Source: Parietichytrium sp. I65-24A (Eukaryota > Sar > Bigyra > Thraustochytrida > Thraustochytriidae). Taken from it: 64,000 nt of DNA. Location of the stretch: the NCBI GenBank assembly GCA_012862575.1, contig BLSF01000010.1, forward strand, positions 248,001-312,000, written 5' to 3'. Both the position numbers and the translations under genes were made by a program. This document shows, piece by piece, positions 19,022 through 29,661 of this stretch. The notes beneath the pieces were generated by a model that did no database searches, was not told the DNA's origin, and saw nothing but the letters and a program-made list of their open reading frames with translations. Positions within the stretch are counted from its first letter, which is position 1; every line of letters starts with the position of its first letter.

Positions 19022-20515
19022 TTACACGATCCGGAGACCCAGATCGCTTGCTGCGAAGCGAGGCGGGGGGTCTTGATCCTTCGCGTCGAACTTAATCGCG
19101 GTCGAGGAGTCGGATTTACTCACAGAATCGGAACGAGAAAATCGGGCGGAATGAATTGGCGAGGTGTACCTGTGCTTTGGTGCCTGAACACGTTCGGTCA
19201 CCGACCCAATGACTAGTGCCACGAGGCCGAGCAAGATGAAGAGTGGAATGGTCATCCATACGCGGGCCCGAAGAGGTGGGGTGATGTCCCCGAGTCCAAC
19301 TGTTGTCAGCGAAACGACTGAAAAATAGATGGTGTCGACCACGCCCCCCTGAGTCGAGTAAGCGGCAATCAAGCAAAACAACGCAAAGAAGATGACAAGT
19401 GTCAACACGGAGTAGCGCATTTTGAGTTCCTGACGTGCTACCTTACCCACGCTGACTTCCAGCTGAGTTGCGGCAGACACAAACTCATTAATATCGAGGA
19501 CGTTGTCTCCATTGTCATCGTATTCTTCAAAGAGATAGGTGATGTCTTCATCACTGAGCTGCAAACCCAAGTCTGAAAATGCAAGTTTCAGCTCATCTCT
19601 ATCTAAGGTCCCACTGTGATCTGCGTCGTATTTTCTCAGCACGGCCTTGAACTCCTGACTCTGCTTCAGAATGAGACGCATTGCGATGTTGGACAAAAAG
19701 TCTGCCACGCGAGTGTATGTGATGACAGCAAAAGGGATAATAACAAGAACTGCAAGGCATGTGAGCAGCTTTCCTGCGGTGGTGTATGCGACAATATCCC
19801 CGTAACCGATGGTTGTCGATATGATGAATGCATAATAGTATGCTGATCCGAATGCTAACGGCGTAAATAATTCCCATGTGCCCGTGTCAGAATTGAAGGG
19901 TGCGAAGCTCTCTTTACCAGTGGTGTCGTTCACACCAATGTAACCCACCAGCTCGTCGTACAGATCCTCGTCCAAAGTTGCCTTTATCTTGCTCATCATC
20001 GCTACGTAAGCTTTGTTTCGCTCTATCTCTGCATCGCCTTCTGCAAGCTGAAAGAGAGCTGCAAATATGATGAGTAGAATCACAAATAAAAGAATATACA
20101 AACCTGTGGCGACTGCCTTGCTATGTACAATGAAGCAGAGGAAAGTTGGCGGGTTCAGCTTCACCGTAGGTCGCTTATGCATCATAATGCTGTTTCTCCG
20201 CTCCGCTCGCGAGCTAATTTGAGAACTGCTGATGGGTAATGGCACAAGGTCTGGAGCCGACGCTGCATGAACGGGCTCCACCATATCGCTGGCCTCCCCG
20301 ATCGACTGAAAATCGCTGCCTTCGGAGCTGTACCCATCCAGGTCATCCACATCCACCTGAATTGCGTCAGACTCGTCGTTTCTCTCGACCGTACTCTGTG
20401 CATCCTTTGTGTCTCCATTGGCCGAGCTCGGTGTGCTGCTCTCCGACTTCACCTCGTCATCGTTCAAGCCTGCCCGGTCCCAAATGAATGACTTGACCAC
20501 CTCAGCGAAGCTCAT
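19022..20515 (-). CDS. Two-pore-domain K+ channel with EF hands between the pores
   Basis: A 497-residue tandem-pore channel. Residues 1-120 are acidic/Ser-rich and cytosolic. TM1 is at about 134-154, the first filter TTIGYGD at 234-240, TM2 at 247-267. A cytosolic linker then carries two canonical EF hands: DADHSGTLDRDE (297-308) and DDNGDNVLDINE (333-344). TM3 is at about 368-386, the second filter TTVGLGD at 404-410, TM4 at 421-439, and the tail is Ser-rich. Two different filters, GYGD and GLGD, are seen in animal and plant two-pore channels. Plant TPK channels put their EF hands after the last TM, so the placement here is different and suggests calcium gating through the inter-pore linker. 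The start is the first ATG; the longer frame upstream has none. Confidence 0.9.
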   Translation of the reverse strand: MSFAEVVKSFIWDRAGLNDDEVKSESSTPSSANGDTKDAQSTVERNDESDAIQVDVDDLDGYSSEGSDFQSIGEASDMVEPVHAASAPDLVPLPISSSQISSRAERRNSIMMHKRPTVKLNPPTFLCFIVHSKAVATGLYILLFVILLIIFAALFQLAEGDAEIERNKAYVAMMSKIKATLDEDLYDELVGYIGVNDTTGKESFAPFNSDTGTWELFTPLAFGSAYYYAFIISTTIGYGDIVAYTTAGKLLTCLAVLVIIPFAVITYTRVADFLSNIAMRLILKQSQEFKAVLRKYDADHSGTLDRDELKLAFSDLGLQLSDEDITYLFEEYDDNGDNVLDINEFVSAATQLEVSVGKVARQELKMRYSVLTLVIFFALFCLIAAYSTQGGVVDTIYFSVVSLTTVGLGDITPPLRARVWMTIPLFILLGLVALVIGSVTERVQAPKHRYTSPIHSARFSRSDSVSKSDSSTAIKFDAKDQDPPPRFAASDLGLRIV

Positions 20516-22140
20516 CTCCCCCACAGTCCCCAGCACCAAACGACCCCCAACTGATCCACCGCCGACGCGCCCAACGAGCCACCCACTGGCGTATCTCTCC
20601 TCCTTCTTACTCTTGTTCGCTTCGTCAGAGCCCACACCACCCGAGTGGCCAGACCACCATCCACAAAGAAAAAGAATTCAATACTGAGTCGCTGGCTCTT
20701 CCAATGTATTGCTGCTGCGTAGCAACTCCTGATGCTGTTGATCTTCCTTCTTTTATTATTGTCCTTCTTCGTTTGTCTTTGTTCGTTGTTGCTGCTGTTG
20801 TTGCTGCTCCTGTCGTTATGTTGTCGCTGTCTCTGTTGTCTCGGTTGTCTCGGTTGTCTCTGTTGTCTCTGTTGTCTCGGTCGCAGTGATTGTGCACTTC
20901 CTTTCTTTGGTTGCAATGTTGCAAACTTGTATTGCATTATTGTATTCTCGTATAAAATGACTAGTGCTGAGTGCCGGTACGCTAGCAACAAAAGCAACAG
21001 AGTTGGAAGTTGGTTTCTCTTTGGGGACGCTGGAGACTCACGCCACTGCGAACTCTAAGTGAGAACTCCTAACCGTTCCTATGGGAAAGTGCTGGGGTCG
21101 GTACTAGAGGGGCTAACGCGAAAGAGGGAAGTCACTGCGAAAGAGGGAAGAGTGCTACTGCGAAGGAGTAAGTGAGGCTAGTGTGAAGCGCACATGTATA
21201 AGAGCGTTATGGTTTACGCTAATCCAGTCACGTCTGATTGTGTATAGGAGGACATAGAGGTTGGCGCGCACTTCTGTGGGGCGATAGAGAGAGATAGAAG
21301 GTCCTACTACCGGCCTCTTACTCCACCCCTACACGCCGGGTGGATTACTAACTCATTGTTTAAATGATGGTTAGGAATTGGTCCCCCAGTGCTTGTTACT
21401 CACAGTCAGTACTCAGCCTGGATTATTTGATGCATTTTATTTGATGTGGCATAAATGGAACAAACGTTGTTCACGAACAAAGAACAAGATATATCCGGTG
21501 AGCGTGGTGTGCACTGCACTGCCACTGCACTGCACTCTGGCGATGCGTTGCACCGTGGTGGCGCTCATGACAGAAAGATGGTGAAATGATCGAGATGATC
21601 GAGATGATTTATCTATCCCTCTTATTCGAACGAGTTGTTTTTGCCAGATCACATGCCATTGCCACGTTTAGAGAAAAGTTAATCATGGCGGACGGACACA
21701 ATTCACGGGAGACGAGATGCACTTCTTCGTTGCACGCTGATCATCGCTGATCTTTGTAGAGGAATGTGGCTCGATGGCACACAGCCTGCAACAGCTCCAG
21801 TGAACGAAATCTCGTCGGCGTGGACTGCTCTTAGTCAATTGCTGGCCCGACACATTCGGAGAAACGTCAGGAGGCTCTCAGAGGCTTGCGCTAAGAGAAA
21901 CGAATCAATTTGTATTCTTGTACTTGCCTGAAACGGACCAATGCTAAAGATGTTGTCCATAAAGAAAGACTTAATCATAGACGTAACTTCTGACGTTCCC
22001 AGTGATCATTGATCACGGAACGACTGGGCCAAAATCTGGCTGTGAAAGTGTGCTCGTCAACTCAGGACTGAATCGGCGCTCGAGGACGCACGCGGGCAGC
22101 TGGTGAGAGTGTCCGACGGCTAAAGGTTACTGGGAGCGCG
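20516..22140. other. Divergent spacer with 9-bp tandem repeat and CTA/TAG-rich island
   Basis: About 1.6 kb between divergent genes. It holds a 9-bp array (TTGTCTCGG/TTGTCTCTG, 20834-20881), near-repeats of GCGAAAGAGGGAAG at 21117-21155, and an island at 21060-21350 with unusual CTA/TAG-rich composition. An open frame on the minus strand across the 9-bp array (20512-20997) encodes Arg/Gln and Asn/Ser runs only and is best read as repeat, not gene. Confidence 0.55.
20834..20881. repeat. 9-bp tandem repeat (TTGTCTCGG / TTGTCTCTG)
   Basis: Five copies of a 9-bp unit in two variants, about 320 bp upstream of the K+ channel start. Confidence 0.85.
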
Positions 22141-24108
22141 ATGGCGGACGGAGGCCAAGGAGAACACGAGGAGCCTTACGTGCGGCTCATCCGAGAATTT
22201 TTCGCGGGGGCGGAATGGCATCAGATGCTCACTTTGTATTTGAATAACCACAGCTCGGCGTTTGTTGCCCTGGAGGCCGCTGCGGAAGAAGAGGGAAGAG
22301 AAGAAAAGAAGGAAGATTGCTTTAGCCACGAGCAATATGGGCTTTTCCTGGAGTTCCAAGCTTGGGCAGATAGCGTGGTGAAGAGCCAAGTCGAAGTTCT
22401 CCAGATCTCGGAGTCTGAGTTCTACGATATGTTGAAGAGAAAACTGAGCGACAAGGCCACTTCCGAGTCCCTCAAGCAGAGCGTGCTTACTCTTTTGGAG
22501 GTTGTTCGCTCCATCAATGACTTTGATAACTTTGTCAGGCTCATGCGCAGCAGTCACGCAAGGATGATCAAAGAAGACTACGAGCAGCTCGAGTTGACAA
22601 GTACACAACTACAAATGAAGGAGTGGGATCTTCAGGTCGCTCTGGCGCGCACCCTCTTGGATGCGCATGATGGTGGCTCCGCTTTGGCAGAAAATGACGT
22701 CTTGCTGGTCCCGTGGGCAAGGGCAGTAGTCAAACTGCAAGATCTGCTGGAATATGCCAGCGCCCCTGGAGGCAAGTCTGGAGATGAAAAGTCTGAAATT
22801 GAGCGTCTAACCGAGGAGCTTCTACACGAGCGAGTGCAGGTGGAGTACCTTATCGCACAAAGGCTTGAAGAAGACGAGGTCACCTCGTCTTCGACAGGAG
22901 AAACGAACAACGTGACGTCGGGCGACGAGGAGACTACTCTTGCAAAGCTGCTGAATGATAGTGGGAGAACACAACTCGCGATAAATCAGCAAAGAAACAT
23001 AATTAAATTGTCGAGGCAGTCGCTCAGTCATCCAGACTATGAGATGTTGTATCTGGTGGTCCGCGAAGAAGTCCGAAAGTTTGGCAGCCGAGCAGATCTT
23101 GCAGCTTTGCACGAATCGATGCTTGCAAAAGTTCCTTCCCTCTACACCCAAAGCACTCTTGTGCAGAACCTAGCCGGACTGGTCAGACTGGAGGATCGAC
23201 TACGCAGGTTGAATCGAGACATACAGCAGGAGCTCAGTGAACCTGGTTCCGTCAAGTACGCTCCACTATCAAGCGAAAACTCGGTGGGCCAAATTAATGC
23301 AGCCGGAGGAAAGCGCGGCCTGTTTGTGTCAGTAGGAAATACTTCCGATGCTATGCGAGATATTTCCAACTATCTTGAATCACCTTCCAATCCTCTCAAG
23401 CCAGGATCTGTTGTGACTACCCCGAAAGAAGCGCGCGACGTGATCCGCCAGATGCACGAGAACCTTCGGAGTATCACGCAAGATCGCGAGCTCGGCCGTC
23501 TTAAGAGGCAAATGCAAGCCGAAGCAGCACACGCTCGTCACGACCCAGAGAGTATGAAAAGGATGCAAAAATTGGCATCTGAGGCTGCAAAGCTGGAAGC
23601 GATGGGCTTTGCAGAAAACGGGCAGCTGTACACCATGCCTTTGGAGGATTATGTCGGTGAAGACCTTCTCGCAGGCAACGAGACCAATGCCAATGCCGCT
23701 GACGATGATGATGACATGTGGAGCGTGGGAACCGAAGAAGACGACTACATGCAAGAGCCTTCTTCGGATGCGCAGAGCGCGTCGGAAGAGCCCAAGGGAG
23801 CCAAGAAGCGTGTTGGGCTCCAAATTGTTGCCAAACAAGCAGACACCCCGCAAGAGTTGTTAAAAGAAACTGAAAATCTGAGAAAGCAACTTTTGTTGCG
23901 CTCGACACCTGGGGCTGCTGGTACAGTGACTGGCAAGTCCAAGCTCATGCAGCTCAACTCCCCCAAAGTTACAGGAAAGGCAAGGTTATCGGCACCCAAG
24001 ACGGCAAAAGAGTTCACACTTTCGCTTGCACCCACAGAGGAGCTCACCATCAATCCAACCAGTCTGCGGTTTCTTGCCAACAACTTGGACAAGTCGAAAC
24101 AGATGTGA
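22141..24108 (+). CDS. BART-domain protein with long coiled-coil region
   Basis: A 655-residue protein. Residues 12-150 fit the BART domain of ARL2BP and CFAP36: YVRLIREFFAGAEW, then FLEFQAWADSVVKSQ, then ISESEFYDMLKRKL, and INDFDNFVRLMRSSHARM, which corresponds to the domain's final helices (animal ...DFLAFKEMFLDYR). BART domains bind the GTP form of ARL2/ARL3, GTPases that release lipid-modified cargo in cilia and mitochondria. Residues 150-500 are mostly helical with coiled-coil stretches (RLTEELLHERVQVEYL, QDRELGRLKRQMQAEAAHAR). An acidic Asp/Glu segment (525-545) and a Lys/Ser-rich tail follow. It is larger than ARL2BP (~160) or CFAP36 (~340), so it is a distinct member. The start is the first ATG; no intron is needed. 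Confidence 0.7.
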   Translation: MADGGQGEHEEPYVRLIREFFAGAEWHQMLTLYLNNHSSAFVALEAAAEEEGREEKKEDCFSHEQYGLFLEFQAWADSVVKSQVEVLQISESEFYDMLKRKLSDKATSESLKQSVLTLLEVVRSINDFDNFVRLMRSSHARMIKEDYEQLELTSTQLQMKEWDLQVALARTLLDAHDGGSALAENDVLLVPWARAVVKLQDLLEYASAPGGKSGDEKSEIERLTEELLHERVQVEYLIAQRLEEDEVTSSSTGETNNVTSGDEETTLAKLLNDSGRTQLAINQQRNIIKLSRQSLSHPDYEMLYLVVREEVRKFGSRADLAALHESMLAKVPSLYTQSTLVQNLAGLVRLEDRLRRLNRDIQQELSEPGSVKYAPLSSENSVGQINAAGGKRGLFVSVGNTSDAMRDISNYLESPSNPLKPGSVVTTPKEARDVIRQMHENLRSITQDRELGRLKRQMQAEAAHARHDPESMKRMQKLASEAAKLEAMGFAENGQLYTMPLEDYVGEDLLAGNETNANAADDDDDMWSVGTEEDDYMQEPSSDAQSASEEPKGAKKRVGLQIVAKQADTPQELLKETENLRKQLLLRSTPGAAGTVTGKSKLMQLNSPKVTGKARLSAPKTAKEFTLSLAPTEELTINPTSLRFLANNLDKSKQM

Positions 24109-24437
24109 TTACTAGCCAGCTCTTTAAATTATAAAAACACTTGGTAGAGATGAAGTATTAATTACGAGGAAGAACTTGCCTGCAGGGTTGATTGCGCAAA
24201 AACCCAAACAAAGCCGCCCAAGCGAAAACCATTTTCAAGTTCCGAGTCCAAAAGCCCTGCTGTCAAATTTGGAATTACGGTCATATTTAAAAAAAAAGTC
24301 ACTAAATACAGTTCGTTGATGTCCGAAGGTACTGGCAACCATTATCGAGCGATTGGCGAGTGGAGTATACATGGTGAGCAATACAAATTTAAGACAGGTC
24401 AAAATGACAAGTCCGTCCATCCACCGAACCGAGTCTA
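24109..24437. other. Convergent 3' spacer
   Basis: 329 bp between the stops of the BART-domain gene and MCM5; nothing identifiable beyond A/T-rich 3' sequence. Confidence 0.6.
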
Positions 24438-26666
24438 CTATCTTATTCGCTTGATGAGTTTTTGCTGATTCGCATGCCTAATCTCGCCACGCTCGAGCAG
24501 AATTTGAATCGCTTTCTGAACCGCAAATTGACTATAGCCTTGAAGGACCACAAACTCGTCCATGATGTTCTTTTGCGGAACACTTGAGTTGATCGGAACC
24601 CTACGCTTAAACTGGTCTTCCACTGCTTGAACTTCGCGCACCTGATCAGAAGTGAGCGAATTAAGGTCGCCCGGGTTGGCGCCGTGATTGGCAGCACTGA
24701 GCGTAGAGACTTTAAAAAGGCGAATCGCCTCCGTGACATGCTCAGTAGTGGCTTCGTGAGCAAGTTCCATCTTGGCCAGCGATTCGGCAACACGGACGAG
24801 TGCCTCGAGCTGTCGAACAGTAATCGGGACCGAGGCTTTGCCGCCGCGCAGATCCCTAGTTCGCTTCCGATGGTCTTCACGAACTCCTACATAATGGTTT
24901 CTCAGCATTTCCGCTGCGGACGACGAAAGCGCTGGAGCACACTTTTGACGACAGTACTTTATGTACTTTTTTAAAGTAAACAGGTCAATCTCTGCATCAG
25001 CATTTTCCAACGCGGCCGGAGCCGATTGAAAGTTCCCAGCGGATGTTGACGCCTCCACATGCACGCCAATGACGTGTCGAGCAATACTCCTATCCTTTTC
25101 CTCGTCCCGGATGTCACGAACGATGAAAATAAGGTCAAATCGAGACAAGATAGTGGGCAAGAAGTCGATGTTCTCCGCGGCAGACTTCAAGTCGTTATAG
25201 GTTCCGTGGACCGGATTCGCGGCCGCAAGCACCGAGGAACGAGAGTTAAGCACCGTGGTGATCCCCGCCTTCGCAACTGATATCGTCTGCTGCTCCATTG
25301 CTTCATGAATGGCAACGCGGTCTTGTTCTCGCATTTTGTCAAATTCGTCAATGCACACTACCCCTCCATCTGCGAGGACCATTGCACCTCCCTCGAGGTA
25401 AAACTCCCCACGAGAATCCTTGATCACATTCGCAGTCAGACCGGCGGCCGAGGACCCCTTGCCAGAAGTGTACACGCCAATGGGCGAGACTCGCTCCGTG
25501 AACTTTAGAAACTGTGATTTGGCGGTGGAAGGGTCTCCGAGAAGGAGCACGTTGATGTCTCCTCTAAGCTTCATGCCGTCGGGTAACTGGCGCTGTGAGC
25601 CACCGAAAAGCAGGCATGCTATGGCTCGTTTGATGTCGTGAGTGTAGTCTCCCGAGATGGCAGGAGCTATAGATCGTGCGATCTTGTTGTAAATGTCTGG
25701 GTGGTGTGCCAGGTCGTGGAATGTCTGCTCTTCCTCCGGAGTGAAGGTGGTGGACGACCTCCCCGTTTCCTCGTCCATGTACTGGATGCCAACAACGTGC
25801 AGAAAGCTCTGCTTTACGTGTTTGACAGTAGGGCCGTTCTTGTCCGACTTCTTCTCCCCTTTGTCTAAGACAGACCAGATGCCCATCACCTTGACTCGAG
25901 CGCCCGGCGAGACCTGGTCAACTAAGTGCCTTGCTACGTGCAGCATGATGCTTCTCGGCATCTCTCCCGTCGGAACTGCTTCTGGGGCCTCCTGGAGTTT
26001 GAGCCGCTGGACATCAATGTATTTGCCATAATCTGGGACAATCTTGAACGAGTCTTTTGCCTCGCAGTTGTCCGCCGAGCACTCTCGTGGCAAGCGTACG
26101 GACGTTTCGCCCTCTTCTACGGAGATGTTTACATCGGCGTTGCAGCTTGTGCATATGGCCCTCACAGCGACCGCTTTCGAGTCCACCTTGTATGCGGCAG
26201 TGATGATCCCTGGGATCAACAGGAGTCTATTCACCTCTTGTGCCGAAATCACTCGCATAGGCATCGGCTTTTGTCTGCTGCGGAGCAACACCTGAAACTC
26301 TGGCATGGCGCTGCTGTCCTCTGCGCTCATCCCTGGGGTCGTGAGGACCAGTGCATCCCTGGCAGCTTGTTCAAACAGCTGCAAGTAGACCCTGGGCGCT
26401 TTGAGCAAGAAGTCCAGTAGCTCTTCATCGTAGTTGTTCAGGTGCTCCAGCTCCACCACCAGTTTGAACTCTCCGCGCCGATACCTCTCTATAAGCTGCA
26501 CTCTGTACGGAAACGTCTGGCTGCTCACCTCGCGAAAATTCCTAATAAACTCGCGAAACCTCGCCTTGACTTTCTTGTGGTTCGCATTGCTGTGCTCGTT
26601 CACCTCCAGTCCGTCCGCGCCCTGTCCCTCGAACTGCCGCGAGTAGAACAGCTGTGCGTCCGCCAT
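24438..26666 (-). CDS. MCM5: DNA replication licensing factor MCM5
   Basis: A 742-residue MCM helicase subunit. The N-terminus FYSRQFEGQGADG, VSAQEVNRLL-type linker with LLLIPGIITAAYKV, and GEMPRSIMLHVARHLVD match MCM5 rather than other MCMs (animal MCM5: GEMPRHMQLYCDRYLCD). The zinc-finger Cys pairs are CTSC and CSADNC. The AAA+ core shows Walker A GDPSTAKSQFLKF, Walker B VCIDEFDKMREQDR, sensor region and the Arg-finger motif LSRFDLIFIVRD, then the C-terminal winged helix. MCM5 forms part of the MCM2-7 hexamer in the CMG helicase. The length is as in other eukaryotes. The start is ATG at 26666. An 18-bp palindrome lies 460 bp upstream. Confidence 0.97.
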   Translation of the reverse strand: MADAQLFYSRQFEGQGADGLEVNEHSNANHKKVKARFREFIRNFREVSSQTFPYRVQLIERYRRGEFKLVVELEHLNNYDEELLDFLLKAPRVYLQLFEQAARDALVLTTPGMSAEDSSAMPEFQVLLRSRQKPMPMRVISAQEVNRLLLIPGIITAAYKVDSKAVAVRAICTSCNADVNISVEEGETSVRLPRECSADNCEAKDSFKIVPDYGKYIDVQRLKLQEAPEAVPTGEMPRSIMLHVARHLVDQVSPGARVKVMGIWSVLDKGEKKSDKNGPTVKHVKQSFLHVVGIQYMDEETGRSSTTFTPEEEQTFHDLAHHPDIYNKIARSIAPAISGDYTHDIKRAIACLLFGGSQRQLPDGMKLRGDINVLLLGDPSTAKSQFLKFTERVSPIGVYTSGKGSSAAGLTANVIKDSRGEFYLEGGAMVLADGGVVCIDEFDKMREQDRVAIHEAMEQQTISVAKAGITTVLNSRSSVLAAANPVHGTYNDLKSAAENIDFLPTILSRFDLIFIVRDIRDEEKDRSIARHVIGVHVEASTSAGNFQSAPAALENADAEIDLFTLKKYIKYCRQKCAPALSSSAAEMLRNHYVGVREDHRKRTRDLRGGKASVPITVRQLEALVRVAESLAKMELAHEATTEHVTEAIRLFKVSTLSAANHGANPGDLNSLTSDQVREVQAVEDQFKRRVPINSSVPQKNIMDEFVVLQGYSQFAVQKAIQILLERGEIRHANQQKLIKRIR

Positions 26667-26982
26667 CCCGGCCTCGATATGAGTCTGCTTGATAAATGTA
26701 TGTATGTATCCCCTGTCCTGTCCTGTTCTGTTCTTTCTCGACTCGACCAGCCGCCTCCACTGCCGTCACTGCTCGCCGTACTCTCTCCGCCTCGATCTCT
26801 TCAGGGTCTGCTTGCCTTTTGCCTCCTTGCACGCGAGAGACAGATGCCCACACGGAGAGAGACACAGGATGACACTGAGAGAGACACTGAGAGACACTGA
26901 TGGGCAGAGAGCCCAGCGTCCGACGTTCTTGGGACCTCTGCAGAGCTTGCTCACTCTGTTGTCTGTCCACTTTGAAAGGGAA

Positions 26983-27017
26983 TGAGTGAGTGAGTGAGTG
27001 AGTGAGTGAGTGAGTGA
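26983..27017. repeat. GTGA tetranucleotide microsatellite
   Basis: About eight copies of GTGA/GAGT, ~320 bp upstream of MCM5. Confidence 0.9.
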
Positions 27018-27123
27018 ATGCTTTTGGGCTTTTCAAGTTGAACTTTTGAATTTTGAATTTTGAGAGAGAGAGAGAGAAATGAGAGAAATAACTGGTACTG
27101 TTTTCTGGCACTGTCTATTAGAA

Positions 27124-27141
27124 CTGGTACTCGAGTACCAG
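27124..27141. promoter_or_regulatory. 18-bp perfect palindrome (candidate binding site)
   Basis: CTGGTACTC followed by its exact reverse complement. The 12-bp core GTACTCGAGTAC recurs at 1856-1867 upstream of the kinase-like gene. It lies between divergent MCM5 and Sec61 genes, followed within 40 bp by CAGTACTCAGTACT. Function unknown; a dimeric transcription factor site is one possibility. Confidence 0.4.
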
Positions 27142-28230
27142 CACGGGGTGCTCAGTACTCAGTACTACTAATACTGGTATACAGTCTGTGTTTTCAAATT
27201 CGAGCCCGCTTTTAACGAGAGCTAGGGTATCTTCATGATGCCAGAAACCTTAATGGTACGAAGTACCTTAGCTTTAGTATTTTTGAATTTTTTTGGGGGG
27301 AACAAACGAATTTGGATGGAAACAGAGCAACGAATTCCAGCGAATTCATAAAAAAGAAGAGGAATAAAAAACCCATGAATGAGTAGCTCCGCGTAGATAC
27401 CTGGTAAAACGTTGTTAATGATTGTGAGACAATTTCTTAAGGGTCTGATCTGCGAGGAGGTGGGATGTGCTCTGCGATGCGTTGACCTGTTAACCTAGGG
27501 TAGGGTCTCGGCAATTCTGGGGGCATCCATAATTATCTCGGGGGCTTTCAATGCCAATCTGGCAGCGATCCAGTTCTTACTGCACCTACTATTCTTTCTC
27601 TTACACTCCGTGTGAAAGTACTGCTGACGTCACTTTGTCCCCTGCAAGTATCCACATCGTCATCGCCAGCACCTTACCCTCACCAGTACAAGTTACTCAT
27701 TAGGGCTACTCTTAGGCCTCCACTTGTGTAGTAGGATAGTTCACGGCGAGGCTATTGGTACTTCTACCTCCCCGACTATCCACGTACTGTACCATGCGAT
27801 TAGGGCTAATGCATATACATGGCTATACGAAACGCTATCCGCGAGGCAGTAGCGGCGGTTGGAGCACGGGTAAGACCTTGCAGCCGCACAACGAGGAAGG
27901 GAGGGTAGGTCCATCTATCCAAAATGGTAGAAATGCCAGGTGGAAGCGGTAGATCAGCGTAGGCTTGGTAGGTAGATGGATTGCACAGATCGCAAGTTGG
28001 CCGTAGGGGAGGCTAGGCGAAAAACTAGGAGCGAAACAAAGTGCCTTCAGTCACTTGAGTCGTTGACGCAGTGTGCGAGACAGGTTGTCGTGCGCAAAAG
28101 GTTGAGACGTAACAGAGTTTGCGCGGACGAGGAAACGAGGAAAGGAGGAGAAGGGATAAGAGGAGAAGGATAAGGAGAAGAGGAGGAAGAGCGAGGTTAG
28201 AAGTAGTGGGAAAAGAGAGTTGTCGGCAAG

Positions 28231-29661
28231 ATGGTGCGCTTCTTGCACTTGGTGAAACCGATGATGTTTATCATCCCGGAGGTCGAGAAGCCTGACCGCA
28301 AGGTGCCCTTCAGGGAGAAGGTGCTCTGGACCATCATCACGCTGTTCATCTTCTTGGTGTGCTGCCAGATTCCATTGTATGGTGTGTCAACTGGAAAGGG
28401 CGGCGACCCACTCTACTGGGTTCGCGTGATCCTTGCTTCCAACAGGGGCACCCTGATGGAGCTCGGTATCTCCCCAATCGTGACGTCTGGAATGGTCATG
28501 CAGTTCCTTGCTGGAATCAAGATGATTGACGTGGATCTCTCCGTGAAGGAGGATCGCGCTCTCTTTGGTGGAGCGCAGAAACTCTTCGGCATCATCATGA
28601 CCATCTTTAATGCGGTCGCTTACGTGTTCTCTGGAGCTTACGGAGATGTCTCCGAGATCGGTGCCGGCAACGCAATCTTGATCATCCTGCAGCTTGCATT
28701 TGCTGGAGTCATCGTCATTGTTCTCGACGAGCTCCTCCAGAAGGGCTATGGTCTGGGCTCCGGTATCTCTCTGTTCATTGCCACCAACATTTGCGAGAGC
28801 ATCATCTGGAAAGCATTCAGCCCAACCACCATCAACACTGGAGCCAAGGCCGCAGAGTTTGAGGGTGCCATCATCGCTCTCTTCCACTTGCTCATCACCA
28901 AGTCTAACAAGCTCAGCGCTCTCAAGGAGGCATTCTACCGCCAGAACCTGCCAAACCTCATCAACTTGCTCTCCACCGTGCTCGTGTTCTGCATCGTCAT
29001 CTACTTTCAGGGCTTCCGCGTGGACATTCCCCTCAAGAGCAACAAGGTTCGCGGCCACACCACCAACTACCCAATCAAGCTGTTCTACACCTCCAACATC
29101 CCAATCATTCTCCAGGCAGCTCTCGTGTCCAACCTCTACTTTATGTCGCAGCTGCTCTACAGAAAGTTCAGCCACAACATCTTGGTCCGTCTTTTGGGTC
29201 GCTGGGAGTCTGTGACTGGCGCACCTGGCCAGTCCAAGCCAGTTGGAGGTCTAGCTTACTACTTGTCTCCACCAGCTAGCTTGATGGACATGCTCTACGA
29301 CCCATTCCACTTCGTCATCTACGTTGTGTTTGTGGTCTCTGCGTGCGGACTCTTCTCCCGCGCTTGGATCGACGCGTCTGGCTCCTCGCCAAGAGATGTC
29401 GCTCGTCAGCTCAGGGACCAAGGCCTTGTCATTGGTGGATACCGTGACAACAGCATGATTTCGGTTCTTAACCGTTACATCCCTACCGCAGCCACCTTTG
29501 GAGGCATGTGCATTGGCGTGCTCTCTATCGTTGCCGACATGCTCGGCGCAATTGGCTCCGGTACTGGTATCCTTTTGGCTGTGACAATCATCCACCAATA
29601 CTGGGAGACCTTCATCAAGGAGACTAATGGAGCTGGTGGGCTCGGAATGCTTGGCATGTAA
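28231..29661 (+). CDS. SEC61A: Sec61 alpha, protein-conducting channel of the ER translocon
   Basis: A 476-residue Sec61/SecY-family protein of standard eukaryotic length with ten predicted membrane helices. Hallmarks include the N-terminal [20 protein letters not shown], the plug-region [54 protein letters not shown] and the ending YWETFIKE. It forms the ER translocon with Sec61 beta and gamma. Codon use is strongly biased (C/G-ending, few rare codons), as expected for a highly expressed gene, and this bias leaves a long spurious open frame on the opposite strand. The start is the first ATG behind a purine-rich leader. Confidence 0.98.
   Translation: MVRFLHLVKPMMFIIPEVEKPDRKVPFREKVLWTIITLFIFLVCCQIPLYGVSTGKGGDPLYWVRVILASNRGTLMELGISPIVTSGMVMQFLAGIKMIDVDLSVKEDRALFGGAQKLFGIIMTIFNAVAYVFSGAYGDVSEIGAGNAILIILQLAFAGVIVIVLDELLQKGYGLGSGISLFIATNICESIIWKAFSPTTINTGAKAAEFEGAIIALFHLLITKSNKLSALKEAFYRQNLPNLINLLSTVLVFCIVIYFQGFRVDIPLKSNKVRGHTTNYPIKLFYTSNIPIILQAALVSNLYFMSQLLYRKFSHNILVRLLGRWESVTGAPGQSKPVGGLAYYLSPPASLMDMLYDPFHFVIYVVFVVSACGLFSRAWIDASGSSPRDVARQLRDQGLVIGGYRDNSMISVLNRYIPTAATFGGMCIGVLSIVADMLGAIGSGTGILLAVTIIHQYWETFIKETNGAGGLGMLGM

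Larger units (their letters stand above)
26667..28230. other. Divergent spacer between MCM5 and Sec61 alpha
   Basis: About 1.6 kb, no supportable gene. It contains a GTGA array (26983-27017), a GA tract (27062-27080), a perfect 18-bp palindrome (27124-27141) and a CTA/TAG-rich island (about 27480-27970). The last 100 bp before Sec61 are strongly purine-rich (AGGAGAAG-type) on the Sec61 sense strand. Confidence 0.6.

Noticed and set aside
20512-20997. 161-codon frame with Arg/Gln and Asn/Ser runs
   Set aside because: It reads through a 9-bp tandem repeat and overlaps the K+ channel's start region on the same strand; most likely leader sequence.
28387-29175. 262-codon open frame antisense to Sec61 alpha
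   Set aside because: It lies wholly within a strongly codon-biased conserved gene. Absence of antisense stops follows from that bias, and the translation has no domain character.
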